This document shows positions 9,448 through 18,231 of a stretch of 64,000 nt of DNA, one piece after another. The stretch is from Planctomycetaceae bacterium (GTDB lineage Bacteria; Planctomycetota; Phycisphaerae; Phycisphaerales; SM1A02), in NCBI GenBank assembly GCA_947490615.1, contig CANLHK010000003.1, forward strand, positions 248,001 through 312,000. Reading direction: 5' to 3'. The stretch's first letter is position 1, and each line of letters starts with the position of its first letter. Below the pieces are notes generated by a model. The model searched no databases. It saw only the letters and a program-made list of their open reading frames with translations, and was not told the origin of the DNA. The translations under genes and the position numbers were made by a program.

Positions 9448-10695
9448 TCAGCGCGACTCAATCTTGGCGAACACGCCCGCGAGCGGGCTCAAGCTCTTTG
9501 CCTTTATCGCTGCACGCACCATCGACGGCCATCTTCGGAACATGAATGGTCGTTCGATGAAGGGAAACGCCAGCATGCAGCAGGCGATGGTGATCGCGGA
9601 GAACGGCAGGGCGATGAGGAGCAGGTCCTGGGTGAACTCGCCCGAGGTGAAGCGCAGGAGCAAGCGTCCAAATGCTTCGATAAAGAGCGTCTGGAAGAGG
9701 TAGATGGTGTAGCACGCACCGCCGATGGCGCTCACCAGTGGGATGGAGAGTGCGCTGCGCACCAGTCGTGACCAGAAGGTGCCGAGGCACATCAAGAGCA
9801 ATCCGCCGAGAAGAAGCGCGATGCCCCATGCGGAGTGTTCGAGCGCGTTGTACGACCAGAGCACCATGAGGGCGCCCGAGATCCACAGGAGGTCCCATGC
9901 GAGTCTTCCCACGAGGCTCTTGGTCCACGCGATCAAGAAGCGCGGCGGCGCCAGCCAGAGATCCGCAGCGAGCATGCCTGTGAGGAAGAACGCGAGCTCT
10001 GGTCCGAGCCATCGTCCATGTTGGAGCGGACCTCCGAGCGGCGCGGCTTCGACTCCGACCAATCGCGCGTTGGCGGCGTAGGCACCGAACACCGCGATGC
10101 CTGCACAGAGCGTCGCGCGTCGTAGTGGTGCAGAGCGAAGGCGATAGACCATCGCAAAGAGTGGCGCGAGCAAGTAGAACTGGATCTCAATCTCAAGACT
10201 CCACGAGACGAAGAATGGCCAGTTCTGATCGTGATAGAGGGCGTTCTTGAGATACACCGCGCCAGCGAAGTAGTGCGCAGGATCGAGGTGCTCGCGCGCA
10301 GCGAGCGTGGACGCCAAGAGGTAGATCGCCAACGCGATGAGATACGGTGGCTCGATGCGGGTAAGTCTGCGCAGGAAGAACGAGCGCAAGGTCGGAGCCG
10401 CGGAGGACGCCAACGCGGCGCGCGCAAACGGCAGCGTGACGACGAAGCCTGAGATGACGAAGAACAGTTCCACGCCGAGAAACCCGCGCGACATCAGCCA
10501 GCCCACGCCGTTCTCGAGGCTTGCTTCTTCGGTGGTGTAGCTACCGTTGGCGAGACCTTTGACCAGGAAGTATCCGAGCGCGTGGAAGAGCACGACGGGC
10601 ACAATCGCCACCGCGCGCAGTCCGTCGAGTTCCGCGATGGTCGCTCCTGAAGAGACGACGCGCCGAAAGAGGTAGGTGGGAAAGCGCATGGTCAT
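9448..10695 (-). CDS. Acyltransferase family 3 membrane protein (OafA-like)
   Basis: About 415 residues from the ATG at 10695; an ATG at 10689 and a GTG at 10716 directly after the upstream stop are alternatives. The N-terminus has the family hallmark IAELDGLRAVAIVPVVLFHA, with the catalytic-type His, followed by FLGVELFFVISGFV and roughly ten membrane segments. Such enzymes O-acetylate or otherwise acylate cell-envelope sugars and lipids using a cytoplasmic acyl donor. It is the last gene of a colinear minus-strand run that begins with TerC; spacing to the SMP-30 gene is minimal. Substrate cannot be told from sequence. Confidence 0.88.
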   Translation of the reverse strand: MTMRFPTYLFRRVVSSGATIAELDGLRAVAIVPVVLFHALGYFLVKGLANGSYTTEEASLENGVGWLMSRGFLGVELFFVISGFVVTLPFARAALASSAAPTLRSFFLRRLTRIEPPYLIALAIYLLASTLAAREHLDPAHYFAGAVYLKNALYHDQNWPFFVSWSLEIEIQFYLLAPLFAMVYRLRSAPLRRATLCAGIAVFGAYAANARLVGVEAAPLGGPLQHGRWLGPELAFFLTGMLAADLWLAPPRFLIAWTKSLVGRLAWDLLWISGALMVLWSYNALEHSAWGIALLLGGLLLMCLGTFWSRLVRSALSIPLVSAIGGACYTIYLFQTLFIEAFGRLLLRFTSGEFTQDLLLIALPFSAITIACCMLAFPFIERPFMFRRWPSMVRAAIKAKSLSPLAGVFAKIESR

Positions 10696-10716
10696 GCAGA
10701 GGCGCAAGACGCGCAC

Positions 10717-11745
10717 TTACCGCGACCGCGCGCCCTCGACATCGATCGAGTAGACGCTCTTCTGTGCCGTCACAAAGAGCGTGCGGCCTTCTTTGCCGCC
10801 GAGAGCGCAATTCGAGGGGCGCTGCGCGAAACGAATCATGCCCAGTGGCGCGCCTTCGGGCGAGAGCACGAAGACGGCTTGGCGCGCAGGAATCGTGATG
10901 AAGACATTGCCGCGCGTATCGACCGTGAGGCCGTCGCCACCAATCGTCTCACGGGTGCCGCCAGGAATCTTGTAGAAGACTTTGCCTTCGCCGAGTTTCC
11001 CAGGGCCTTCAATCGGATAGGCCATGACTTCAAGCGAGAGGTAGGGGAGCACATAGAGCGTCTTACTGTCGGGCGAGAGATGGACTCCGTTGGGCGCGAG
11101 GACTGTGTCGGAGCGGACAACTTGCACGGCTTCGCCACCTTCGATCGGGCAGTAGTAGACAGCGTCGGGCGCGTTGCCTGCTTTCTTACGACCGATCACT
11201 GGTGCGGTAAACCAGATGCCACCACTGCGATCAAGCACGAGATCGTTCACGCGACCAAGATCAATGCCCGCTGGACCTTTGTCGCAGACGACGCGCGGCT
11301 CACCTTTGACGACGCCGTTCTCGAGCGTCATCGCCACGATGCGCTGCGCTGCAGATTGGCAACCGTAGAGCGTGCCGTCTTTGCCAAAGAACAAACCGTT
11401 CATGCCCTTCGAGTCCTTCAGAGCAACCGAAGCGCCTTGCGGATCAAGGCGCACGATCGAGTTGCCAGGCACATCGGTGAAGTACATGGTGCCGTCAGGC
11501 GCACAGGCAGGGCCTTCGGTAAAGGTGTGCCCGTCGGACCAGGTGTAGATACGAGTGCCCTTGGCGACGACGCCCGCGATCTCTTCGGCAGCGGCGCCGC
11601 TGATCACCGGCCATTTCGGCGCGAGCGTCGCGTCAGGCGCGGTGGCAGGAGGAGTCGCTGCAGGAGTCGCGGGTGTCTGCTCCTGCGCGAGAGTCAGAGT
11701 TGTGGTGAAGAGAAGCGTGGTGAGAGCGAGTGCAGTGGGGCGCAT
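10717..11745 (-). CDS. SMP-30/gluconolactonase-family exported hydrolase
   Basis: 342 residues with a Sec signal peptide (cleavage probably after LTLAQ) and a Pro/Ala/Thr-rich linker to about residue 45. The beta-propeller shows the metal-site residues expected for the family: Glu in FTEGPACAPDGTMYFTD, Asn in GRVNDLVLDRSGGIWFT and Asp in GDGLTVDTRGNVFIT. These enzymes hydrolyse sugar lactones or related esters with a bound divalent cation. A weak AAGGA ribosome site precedes the ATG. It lies 24 bases after the HlyD-like gene and its stop abuts the acyltransferase gene. Confidence 0.9.
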   Translation of the reverse strand: MRPTALALTTLLFTTTLTLAQEQTPATPAATPPATAPDATLAPKWPVISGAAAEEIAGVVAKGTRIYTWSDGHTFTEGPACAPDGTMYFTDVPGNSIVRLDPQGASVALKDSKGMNGLFFGKDGTLYGCQSAAQRIVAMTLENGVVKGEPRVVCDKGPAGIDLGRVNDLVLDRSGGIWFTAPVIGRKKAGNAPDAVYYCPIEGGEAVQVVRSDTVLAPNGVHLSPDSKTLYVLPYLSLEVMAYPIEGPGKLGEGKVFYKIPGGTRETIGGDGLTVDTRGNVFITIPARQAVFVLSPEGAPLGMIRFAQRPSNCALGGKEGRTLFVTAQKSVYSIDVEGARSR

Positions 11746-11769
11746 GAGGTTCCTTCAGTGGACTCTGAC

Positions 11770-12864
11770 TTAGGGTGTCGGTTTCGCGGCGACGGCGACA
11801 TCGACGAGCATGCCTGGTTGGACGAAGGCTGGTGGATTTTCCAGCGCGTAGATCACCTGAATGACACGCGTGTCAATGCGCTCACCGTTCTCGCCCGTGA
11901 GCGTGCGCTTGGCCGCAACATCGGGAACCAGCCGCACAAAGCGCAGCGGAACTTGCGTCTTGCTTCCGCCGCGGATCGAGGCGACCGCCTTGCCCGATGC
12001 GTCGAAACGCCAACCGTCGAGTTCATCGATGTCGGTGCGAACATGGAGCGTCGAGATGTCGCCAAGTCGCAGGAGCGCCGAGGCGTTGGGTCCGGCCGAC
12101 TTGTACTCGCCGACGCGCGCATCGAGTTTCAGCACGGTCGCATCGATGGGAGCGCGCACGATGAGGAGTTCGCGCGCGACTTCGGTCTGCGCGACTTCAG
12201 CCTCGACACTCGCAAGTTCAGCTTCCGCGATGCGCACCTCGCCGCGGGCGACCGCGAGATCTTCGGGATAGGTTCCGATCTCGACGCGCGCAAACTTGGC
12301 TCGTGCGTCGGCCAGCTGTGCGATGGCGAGTGCGACGCCAAACTCCAGCGTCGGCTGTTCGTTGGCGGTCGTGCCGCGATCGGTGACCTTGAGTAAGCGC
12401 TCAAGACGACCGCGCGCATCACCGAGCGCAGCCTCGCGCGCCTCGACGAGCGCCTTGGCTTCGGCGAGATCTTCCGCGCGCGGACGGGCAACCAGTTGCG
12501 CCACGCGCGCTTCGGCAGCATCGATGCGCGCCTTCGCTGCTGCGAGCTTGCTGCGTGCTGACGCGACGCGTGCGTCGGCTTCCCGCGCATCTAACTCAAC
12601 CAGCGGTTGACCCTTGGTGACGCGTTGTCCTTCGGTGACGGCGACGCTCGCCACGACTCCACCAACCTGCGTTCCAACAAGGATCGTCTCGCTGGCTGGT
12701 TCGACGATGCCCGTTCCCGCGACGCGATCAGGAAAGGGAATCGGTGCAGGCGCGATCGGTGGTGGGCCAATCTTCGCGGCGGCGTTGAACCGAGCGATGG
12801 CGACACCCGTCAGCGCGAAGCCGCCAAGCGCGAGAAGGGGAAGGAGAATCATTCGCAACTTCAT
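11770..12864 (-). CDS. HlyD/DevB-type periplasmic adaptor of ABC exporter
   Basis: 364 residues starting at the ATG at 12864. One N-terminal membrane segment (residues 3-22) is followed by a lipoyl-like half-motif (GTGIVEPASETILVGTQVGG), an Ala/Glu/Arg-rich coiled-coil hairpin of about 150 residues, the second lipoyl half and a beta-barrel domain. This is the membrane-fusion partner that links an inner-membrane ABC exporter to an outer-membrane channel. The upstream genes encode the matching ATPase and permease. No TolC-like gene is present in the window, so the outer channel must be elsewhere. Confidence 0.88.
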   Translation of the reverse strand: MKLRMILLPLLALGGFALTGVAIARFNAAAKIGPPPIAPAPIPFPDRVAGTGIVEPASETILVGTQVGGVVASVAVTEGQRVTKGQPLVELDAREADARVASARSKLAAAKARIDAAEARVAQLVARPRAEDLAEAKALVEAREAALGDARGRLERLLKVTDRGTTANEQPTLEFGVALAIAQLADARAKFARVEIGTYPEDLAVARGEVRIAEAELASVEAEVAQTEVARELLIVRAPIDATVLKLDARVGEYKSAGPNASALLRLGDISTLHVRTDIDELDGWRFDASGKAVASIRGGSKTQVPLRFVRLVPDVAAKRTLTGENGERIDTRVIQVIYALENPPAFVQPGMLVDVAVAAKPTP

Positions 12865-12874
12865 GGTGATCTCA

Positions 12875-13573
12875 TCAGGATCGCTGCACCCGCTCCACAC
12901 TTCGAATCACGCCATCGTCCATGTGGGCGATCGTATCAGCGAGGTGAAAGATGCGGTCATCGTGGGTCACGACGATGACCGCGCGATCGGGATGGTGCGA
13001 GCGATCGCGAATGAGCGCCATGACGCGACGCCCGAGCTCCGCATCGAGTGCGCTTGTCGGCTCATCGCACACCAAGAGTGGCGGCTCGTGGATCAACGCA
13101 CGCGCGATGGCCACGCGTTGTTGTTGACCTCCCGAAAGATTCTGTGGGCCGCTCTTGCCGCGGCCCTCAAGGCCAAGAGTCTCCAAGAGCGCGTTGGCCT
13201 TGCGCACCGCCGCGCCGACCGATTCGCCTTTCAAGACCAGCGGCACCGAGACATTCTCTGCGATCGAGAGTTGCGGTACGAGATTGAACTGCTGGAAGAT
13301 GAATCCGACATGATCGCGACGCCAACGCGAGAGCGCCTCGCGTCGTAGCGCCGCGAGGTCGTGTCCGAAGACCTCGCAGCTACCCGTATCGCGCGAGAGT
13401 AAGCCTGCCAGAATCGAGATGAGGGTGGTCTTCCCGCAACCCGAAGGTCCGACGAGCATGGTGAGTTCGCCCGCAGGCACATCGAGATCGACGCCGCGCA
13501 ACGCGCGTACCGCGCTCTCACCGCGACCGAAGGTCTTCACCACAGCGCGCAGACGGATCGCCAGCGCACTCAT
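12875..13573 (-). CDS. ABC exporter ATPase, DevA/LolD/MacB type
   Basis: 232 residues from the ATG at 13573; a longer reading upstream lacks protein character. Walker A GPSGCGKT, Q-loop FIFQQFNLVPQL, signature LSGGQQQR, Walker B LLVCDEPTSALD and the switch His in VVTHD are all intact. Powers the exporter formed with the permease 67 bases upstream and the adaptor 10 bases downstream. Members of this class usually move lipids, glycolipids or peptides from the inner membrane rather than importing solutes. Confidence 0.93.
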   Translation of the reverse strand: MSALAIRLRAVVKTFGRGESAVRALRGVDLDVPAGELTMLVGPSGCGKTTLISILAGLLSRDTGSCEVFGHDLAALRREALSRWRRDHVGFIFQQFNLVPQLSIAENVSVPLVLKGESVGAAVRKANALLETLGLEGRGKSGPQNLSGGQQQRVAIARALIHEPPLLVCDEPTSALDAELGRRVMALIRDRSHHPDRAVIVVTHDDRIFHLADTIAHMDDGVIRSVERVQRS

Positions 13574-13640
13574 GGTTTCACACTCCATGGTCTCGCCCAC
13601 GCTGCGTGGTCGATTCGAAGATGGAGTTTCACGACATCCA

Positions 13641-14843
13641 TCAGGAACCCTTGAACACATCCACGGGATCGAGCCGCAGGACCTTCCACATAGAAAGCAC
13701 ACTGGCCAGGATGCAGATGATGAGGACGGCGCCCGCAGCCAGAAGCGGAATCTGCCAGAGCATCTTGAAGGCGAGCTTGCCGCCAGCTGCGTTGAGTCCA
13801 AACGCGCTCACGGCGCCGAGTCCGATGCCGAGCCCGAGCACGCCAGCCACCAACGCCTGCAGCGCGACCATGGACAAGAGCGTGAAGCTCGACGCGCCCA
13901 TCGCCTTGAAGGCGCCGAAGTAGCGCAGATTGTCGAGCGTGAAGTTGTAGAACATCTGCCCCGCAATCGCGACGCCGACAAAGAAGCCAAGCGCGATGGC
14001 GATGCCGAAGTTGATCGGAATGCCTGTCTGCGTCATCCAGTAGCCAAGCGTGCGCATCGAGTAGTCGTAGGGCGGAAGCGCTGCGTAGCCCGTCTCTGTG
14101 CGAATGCGCTGCGCAAGCACATCGACATCAGTTCCTGGTGACGCCTTCACCAAGAGCGCCGTTGTCATGCGTCGTGCGGCAGGCGCGTAGGTCTTGGCGC
14201 GCGAGTAGACGGTGTAGATGGTCGGCGCCGCGACGAAGGTCTCTGCGCAATGGACCAATCCCACGACGCGCGCGCGACGCTCGTTGAGCTCGATGACATC
14301 GCCAACTTGGACACTCCGTCGTGGTGCAGCGGCATCGAAGATCTGTCCAGGCAGAGGAGTGGCGCCGGGAGCGAGGTCAGCAGGAAATCGAAGTTGCTGC
14401 TGGCTCGAACCGACTTCGACCATCACCGCGTCGGGCTGACGGAGGTCTGCGAGTGAGCCTTCAACGACCTCAACGGGTCCGCCCGCGAGCGTGTCGTCGT
14501 CGATGCCGATGACATCGCAGACTTGGCGTGATCCGTCAGGAAGTGTCGCGACCAAGAGTCCCTTGTAGAGCGGCGCAACCCACTCGACGCCGCTTACTCC
14601 ACGCACGCGTGAGACGGCCGTTGTGCGCAGCGGCTTCTGCTCATCCACCGAGGCTTGCGTGGGATCAAACACCCAGAGATCAACATGACCGACTTCACCG
14701 ATGAACGCGAAGGTGCGGCTCATGAGTCCGACAAAGATCGACGCCTGTTGCGCGATCAAGAGCGAGGCGAAGCTGAGCCCGAGGAGAATCCCGTAGAACT
14801 TCGCGCTGTCGCCAAAGAGCATCTTGATCGCGAAGCGAAACAT
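13641..14843 (-). CDS. ABC exporter permease, DevC/FtsX-like
   Basis: 400 residues. Topology is that of MacB/DevC permeases: one N-terminal membrane helix (FYGILLGLSFASLLIAQQ), a large periplasmic domain to about residue 265, then three C-terminal helices of the FtsX type. The start MFRFAIKMLFGDSAKFYG resembles DevC proteins. Its ATG overlaps the DedA stop codon by one base (TGATG), so both are coupled. Forms the membrane core of the exporter encoded by the next two genes. Confidence 0.88.
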   Translation of the reverse strand: MFRFAIKMLFGDSAKFYGILLGLSFASLLIAQQASIFVGLMSRTFAFIGEVGHVDLWVFDPTQASVDEQKPLRTTAVSRVRGVSGVEWVAPLYKGLLVATLPDGSRQVCDVIGIDDDTLAGGPVEVVEGSLADLRQPDAVMVEVGSSQQQLRFPADLAPGATPLPGQIFDAAAPRRSVQVGDVIELNERRARVVGLVHCAETFVAAPTIYTVYSRAKTYAPAARRMTTALLVKASPGTDVDVLAQRIRTETGYAALPPYDYSMRTLGYWMTQTGIPINFGIAIALGFFVGVAIAGQMFYNFTLDNLRYFGAFKAMGASSFTLLSMVALQALVAGVLGLGIGLGAVSAFGLNAAGGKLAFKMLWQIPLLAAGAVLIICILASVLSMWKVLRLDPVDVFKGS

Positions 14844-15490
14844 CAGGTTGCCTTCGCAACCTTGCGCGCGCTCCACCAACCCCAGAGAACGGGGAGCAGG
14901 CTCAGCGCGACAATCGCCAGCACGACCTTGGTGAAGTGGCGCTCGACAAACGGAAGGTTGCCGAAGAAGTAACCCGCGCCGACAAACGCGCCGACCCACA
15001 AGAGCGCGCCAACGACGCTCGAAAGCAGGAAGCGCGGAAACGGCATCGCTCCCACGCCTGCTACGAATGGCGAGAAGGTTCGCACAATCGGTGCGAAGCG
15101 CGCGAGGATGACCGCCTTGCTTCCGTGCTTCTCGAAGAACTCCTGCGTGCGCAGCAGATGTTCGCGCTTGAGCCAGCGATACCGCCCGTTGAAGGCGCGC
15201 GGACCGATGGCGCGACCGACGCGGTAGTTCACATTGTCGCCCAAGAGCGCCGCGCAGAAGATGGTGATCGCAGCAAGCCACGGATCAAGATGACCCATCC
15301 CCGCCAGCGCGCCTGTCGCAAAGAGCAGGGAATCGCCAGGAAGAAGCGGCAGAATCACCAGTCCCGTTTCGGCGAACACGATCCCAAAGAGAATGAGATA
15401 GGTGTACGGACCAAGCGCGCCGAAGACTTCGGTGAGCACCGTCTTGGTCTCAGTGAAGCAGCGGACAAACTCGTGGAGGAGGTCAGACAT
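14843..15490 (-). CDS. DedA-family membrane protein
   Basis: 215 residues with the DedA signature: ETGLVILPLLPGDSLLFATG near residue 40 and FARFAPIVRTFSPFVAGVG-type segment (ARFAPIVRTFSPFVAG) near 128, plus four to five hydrophobic segments. DedA proteins are implicated in recycling of undecaprenyl phosphate or phospholipid translocation and in pH and drug tolerance. The start overlaps the TerC gene by eight bases. Coupling to an envelope ABC exporter fits a role in moving envelope lipids. Confidence 0.92.
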   Translation of the reverse strand: MSDLLHEFVRCFTETKTVLTEVFGALGPYTYLILFGIVFAETGLVILPLLPGDSLLFATGALAGMGHLDPWLAAITIFCAALLGDNVNYRVGRAIGPRAFNGRYRWLKREHLLRTQEFFEKHGSKAVILARFAPIVRTFSPFVAGVGAMPFPRFLLSSVVGALLWVGAFVGAGYFFGNLPFVERHFTKVVLAIVALSLLPVLWGWWSARKVAKAT

Positions 15491-16592
15491 GCGGCGTTTC
15501 GCTTGATTGTTCTGCGGGCGCGTCGCCGCCTGTTGCAGCGTGTTTCGGCGGGATCACGATCGAGAGGATCATCGTGCCCGCGATGAGTCCGACGATGACG
15601 CAGAGCGAAAGCAGGATCGGGACATGGTGGCCCTCGAAGAGGTACGGCAACGCCGTCATCTTCAGTCCAACCCAGACCAGCACCAGACCGAGTCCGTACT
15701 TGAGCAAGTGGAACTTCTGCATCGCTTCCGCCACGACGAAGAACATCGCGCGCAGTCCGAGGATCGCGCAGATGTTGGAGCCGAAGGCAATGAACGGTTC
15801 CTGCGAGATCGCCAACACTGCAGGCACCGAGTCGACCGCGAAGGCGATGTCGGTGGTCTCGACGACGACGAGCGTCACCAAGAGCGGTGTTGCCGCGACT
15901 CGGCCATTCAGTCGCGTAAAGAACTGCGTGCCGTGAAACTTCGGCGAGACGGGCAGAATCCCTGCGAGCATGCGAATGAACGGGCTCTTCTCTGGCTCGA
16001 GTTCCTTCTCTTGCCCCGTCACGAGCTTCACGCCCGTGATCATGAGGAACAGGCCCATCGCGATGAGCACCCACTGGTACTGCACGAGCGCGGAACCGAT
16101 CCCGATAAAGATCGCGCGAAACACCACTGCGCCCAGAATGCCCCAGAAGAGCACGCGATGCTGCTTGGCGTGATCGAGCGCGAAGTAGCGGAAGATCACC
16201 AGGAAGACGAAGAGGTTGTCCACCGAGAGCGAGATCTCCACGATGTACCCCGTGAGGAACTCGAGGAAGAAGGCGCGGGTCGCTGCCTCGGCGGTCATTG
16301 TGGCGTAGCGGCCACCGCTGAGTTCCAGCAGTTCCGGATGCGCCGTGAGTTCGCTGCGGGCGAACGCCTGGAATCCGTAGGCCGTTGCGAGCGCAGCTGC
16401 AACGCAGACCACGGTCCAGCCCAGCGAGACTTGAAAGCGCCGCCGAACTCCTTTCGGCGTGCGCTCCTCCTCTCGAGTGAACCGCTCAATGACAAAGAGA
16501 TCAAGCGCGAGCAGCACCGCGACCGCAGCAAGAAAGCCTGCGAGGACGGGCCAGTAGGTGATCGGTGAAAAGACGGCGGAGGCGAGCAGCAC
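15483..16592 (-). CDS. TerC-family integral membrane protein (Alx-like)
   Basis: About 369 residues from a GTG at 16592; the region upstream of it in frame (ARTGCSPTPTLRAP) is not membrane-like and covers the predicted promoter. TerC motifs are clear: FLTGYIVEISLSVDNLFVFL and VVVETTDIAFAVDSVPAVLA, with the paired Asp residues thought to bind a metal, and about nine membrane segments. TerC/Alx proteins take part in manganese export and metalation of secreted proteins, or tellurite tolerance in some hosts. First gene of the run TerC-DedA-DevCAB-SMP30-acyltransferase. Confidence 0.88.
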   Translation of the reverse strand: MLLASAVFSPITYWPVLAGFLAAVAVLLALDLFVIERFTREEERTPKGVRRRFQVSLGWTVVCVAAALATAYGFQAFARSELTAHPELLELSGGRYATMTAEAATRAFFLEFLTGYIVEISLSVDNLFVFLVIFRYFALDHAKQHRVLFWGILGAVVFRAIFIGIGSALVQYQWVLIAMGLFLMITGVKLVTGQEKELEPEKSPFIRMLAGILPVSPKFHGTQFFTRLNGRVAATPLLVTLVVVETTDIAFAVDSVPAVLAISQEPFIAFGSNICAILGLRAMFFVVAEAMQKFHLLKYGLGLVLVWVGLKMTALPYLFEGHHVPILLSLCVIVGLIAGTMILSIVIPPKHAATGGDAPAEQSSETPHV

Positions 16593-16620
16593 GAGTGTCG
16601 GAGTCCTTGTTGGGGCGCGC

Positions 16621-16626
16621 AGTGTA
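16621..16626 (-). promoter_or_regulatory. -10 box TACACT upstream of the TerC operon
   Basis: TACACT on the minus strand lies 28 bases before the GTG chosen for the TerC gene, giving a short leader. A weak AAGGA occurs in that leader. Confidence 0.4.
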
Positions 16627-16732
16627 GGGGTGGGCGAGCACCCCGTTCGGGCCACAACGATCAAGCAGGATGAAGTGTCCGACTTTCACCGTCGATGGCT
16701 CGGCGTGGTCTGTGAAGGCCCCACTAGGAGGC

Positions 16733-18169
16733 ATGATGCTTGAGTTCCGATTTGATCCGCGCAGTGTGTTCGTTCATCAGCGATTCGCGCAAGTGTCCGC
16801 AGTCCTTGCAGCGTGTGCTGCGGCTGCGACGGTACAGACGGTCGCTGGTCAGCTGGCCAATTTCGACGATCCGCAGGTTGCAGGTGTCGGCGAATCGTCC
16901 GACGCGGCCGAACTTGTCCCGAGTGCAGCCGCTGCGCTTCCGCCCATTCTCCCTGGTCAGGAACCAGGTGCGCGAGAGAAACCGAAAGCGGTGCCTGCAC
17001 CGACAAGCGGCGTGGCGCGCGAGTGGTTCGGTCACGCGCCCTGCTGTGGATGGACGCACGCGACGGGCGATTGGAACGAAGCACGCACCGCGCTCTCCGA
17101 CGCAGGATTTGCCCTGAATGGCTCCTACATCGGCGAATGGGCGGATGTCGTGCGTGGCGGAATCTCCGACAAGAGTGCGTATCGATTTCTGCTCGACCTC
17201 AATCTCACCATCGACCTCGATGTGATCGCCAAGGTCAAGGGCGGCAGCGTGTTCGTCGACTTTCAAACGGCGGGCACGCCCGTCGGCGATCTCTACACCG
17301 GCGCGTTTCAGGCGTATTCCAACATCGCCATCACTGGCAGCATCACCCAGATTTCACAGGCGTATTACCAGCAGTGGTTGCTCGACGACACGCTGCGCCT
17401 CAAGATCGGCAAGGTCGATGCGAACACGGAGTTCGCGTTTATCCCTGCGGCTGCGGGCTTCATCAACGCCAGCTCGGGCTACACGCCGACGATTCTCCCT
17501 TTTCCAACCTATCCCAATCCTGCGTCGAGCGCGACAGCGTTCGTCTATCCCAACGAGCACTTCTATGTGGGCGCAGGCATCTACCACGGACTGAGTGAGG
17601 CCACCGACGATTGGTTCACCATCGCCGAAGCGGGCCTCAACCTCGACACCATTGGTCCATTGGATCAAGCCCGCATCGCTGTTGGTGGTTGGTGGCACTC
17701 GGGCGACTTCGCGCGCTTTGACGGTGGCACCGACGAGGGCACGGGTGGCTTCTACGCGTTGGCGCAAGCACGCGCGTGGCATCCAGCGTGCGATGACGAA
17801 GCTGAGGAGGCGGCGGGCGAAGCCTGCGACGAAGACGAGAGCTGCGGACTCTGGTTCTTCCTGCAATACGGCAGCGCCGATCCAGCGGTGAGTGCAGCGG
17901 CGCAACAGTTCGGCTTCGGCTCTTCGCTCAAGGGAACCTTTGGTGATCGCTGCAACGACTCGCTCGGCGTCTACTTCTCCCTTATCGACTTCAGCAGCGA
18001 GCCCGCTGCGGGATTCACCTCGAACGAATTGGCCATCGAACTCTATTACGACTTCGCTGTGACGCCGTCGTTTCATGTGAAGCCCGATCTCCAGTGGTTT
18101 GGCAATCCTGGCGGCGTCGATGCTGACAACGCCGTCGTCGCAGCAGTGCGCTGCACCATCACTTTCTGA
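16733..18169 (+). CDS. OprB-like carbohydrate-selective porin
   Basis: 478 residues; ATGATG at 16733/16736 follows a TAGGAGG site, so either Met may start. The signal peptide ends near VQTVAGQ. The mature part matches OprB porins: an N-terminal [21 protein letters not shown] segment with a conserved Trp, alternating beta-strand pattern throughout, and a C-terminus ending in aromatic Phe (CTITF), the usual outer-membrane barrel signal. Predicted to let sugars or other small solutes cross the outer membrane. Divergent from the TerC operon; no sugar transporter adjoins it. An acidic insert ([18 protein letters not shown], about residue 355) is unusual. Confidence 0.88.
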   Translation: MMLEFRFDPRSVFVHQRFAQVSAVLAACAAAATVQTVAGQLANFDDPQVAGVGESSDAAELVPSAAAALPPILPGQEPGAREKPKAVPAPTSGVAREWFGHAPCCGWTHATGDWNEARTALSDAGFALNGSYIGEWADVVRGGISDKSAYRFLLDLNLTIDLDVIAKVKGGSVFVDFQTAGTPVGDLYTGAFQAYSNIAITGSITQISQAYYQQWLLDDTLRLKIGKVDANTEFAFIPAAAGFINASSGYTPTILPFPTYPNPASSATAFVYPNEHFYVGAGIYHGLSEATDDWFTIAEAGLNLDTIGPLDQARIAVGGWWHSGDFARFDGGTDEGTGGFYALAQARAWHPACDDEAEEAAGEACDEDESCGLWFFLQYGSADPAVSAAAQQFGFGSSLKGTFGDRCNDSLGVYFSLIDFSSEPAAGFTSNELAIELYYDFAVTPSFHVKPDLQWFGNPGGVDADNAVVAAVRCTITF

Positions 18170-18231
18170 TCCCTGTCGGATTCGCTTCTAGGTCGCGACC
18201 GCCAACACTTCAACCCTCAGGCAGTTTCATC

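Noticed and set aside
10879-12396. 505-codon open frame on the plus strand
   Set aside because: Opposite the SMP-30 and HlyD-like genes, which show family motifs; the plus frame is Arg/Asp-rich noise.
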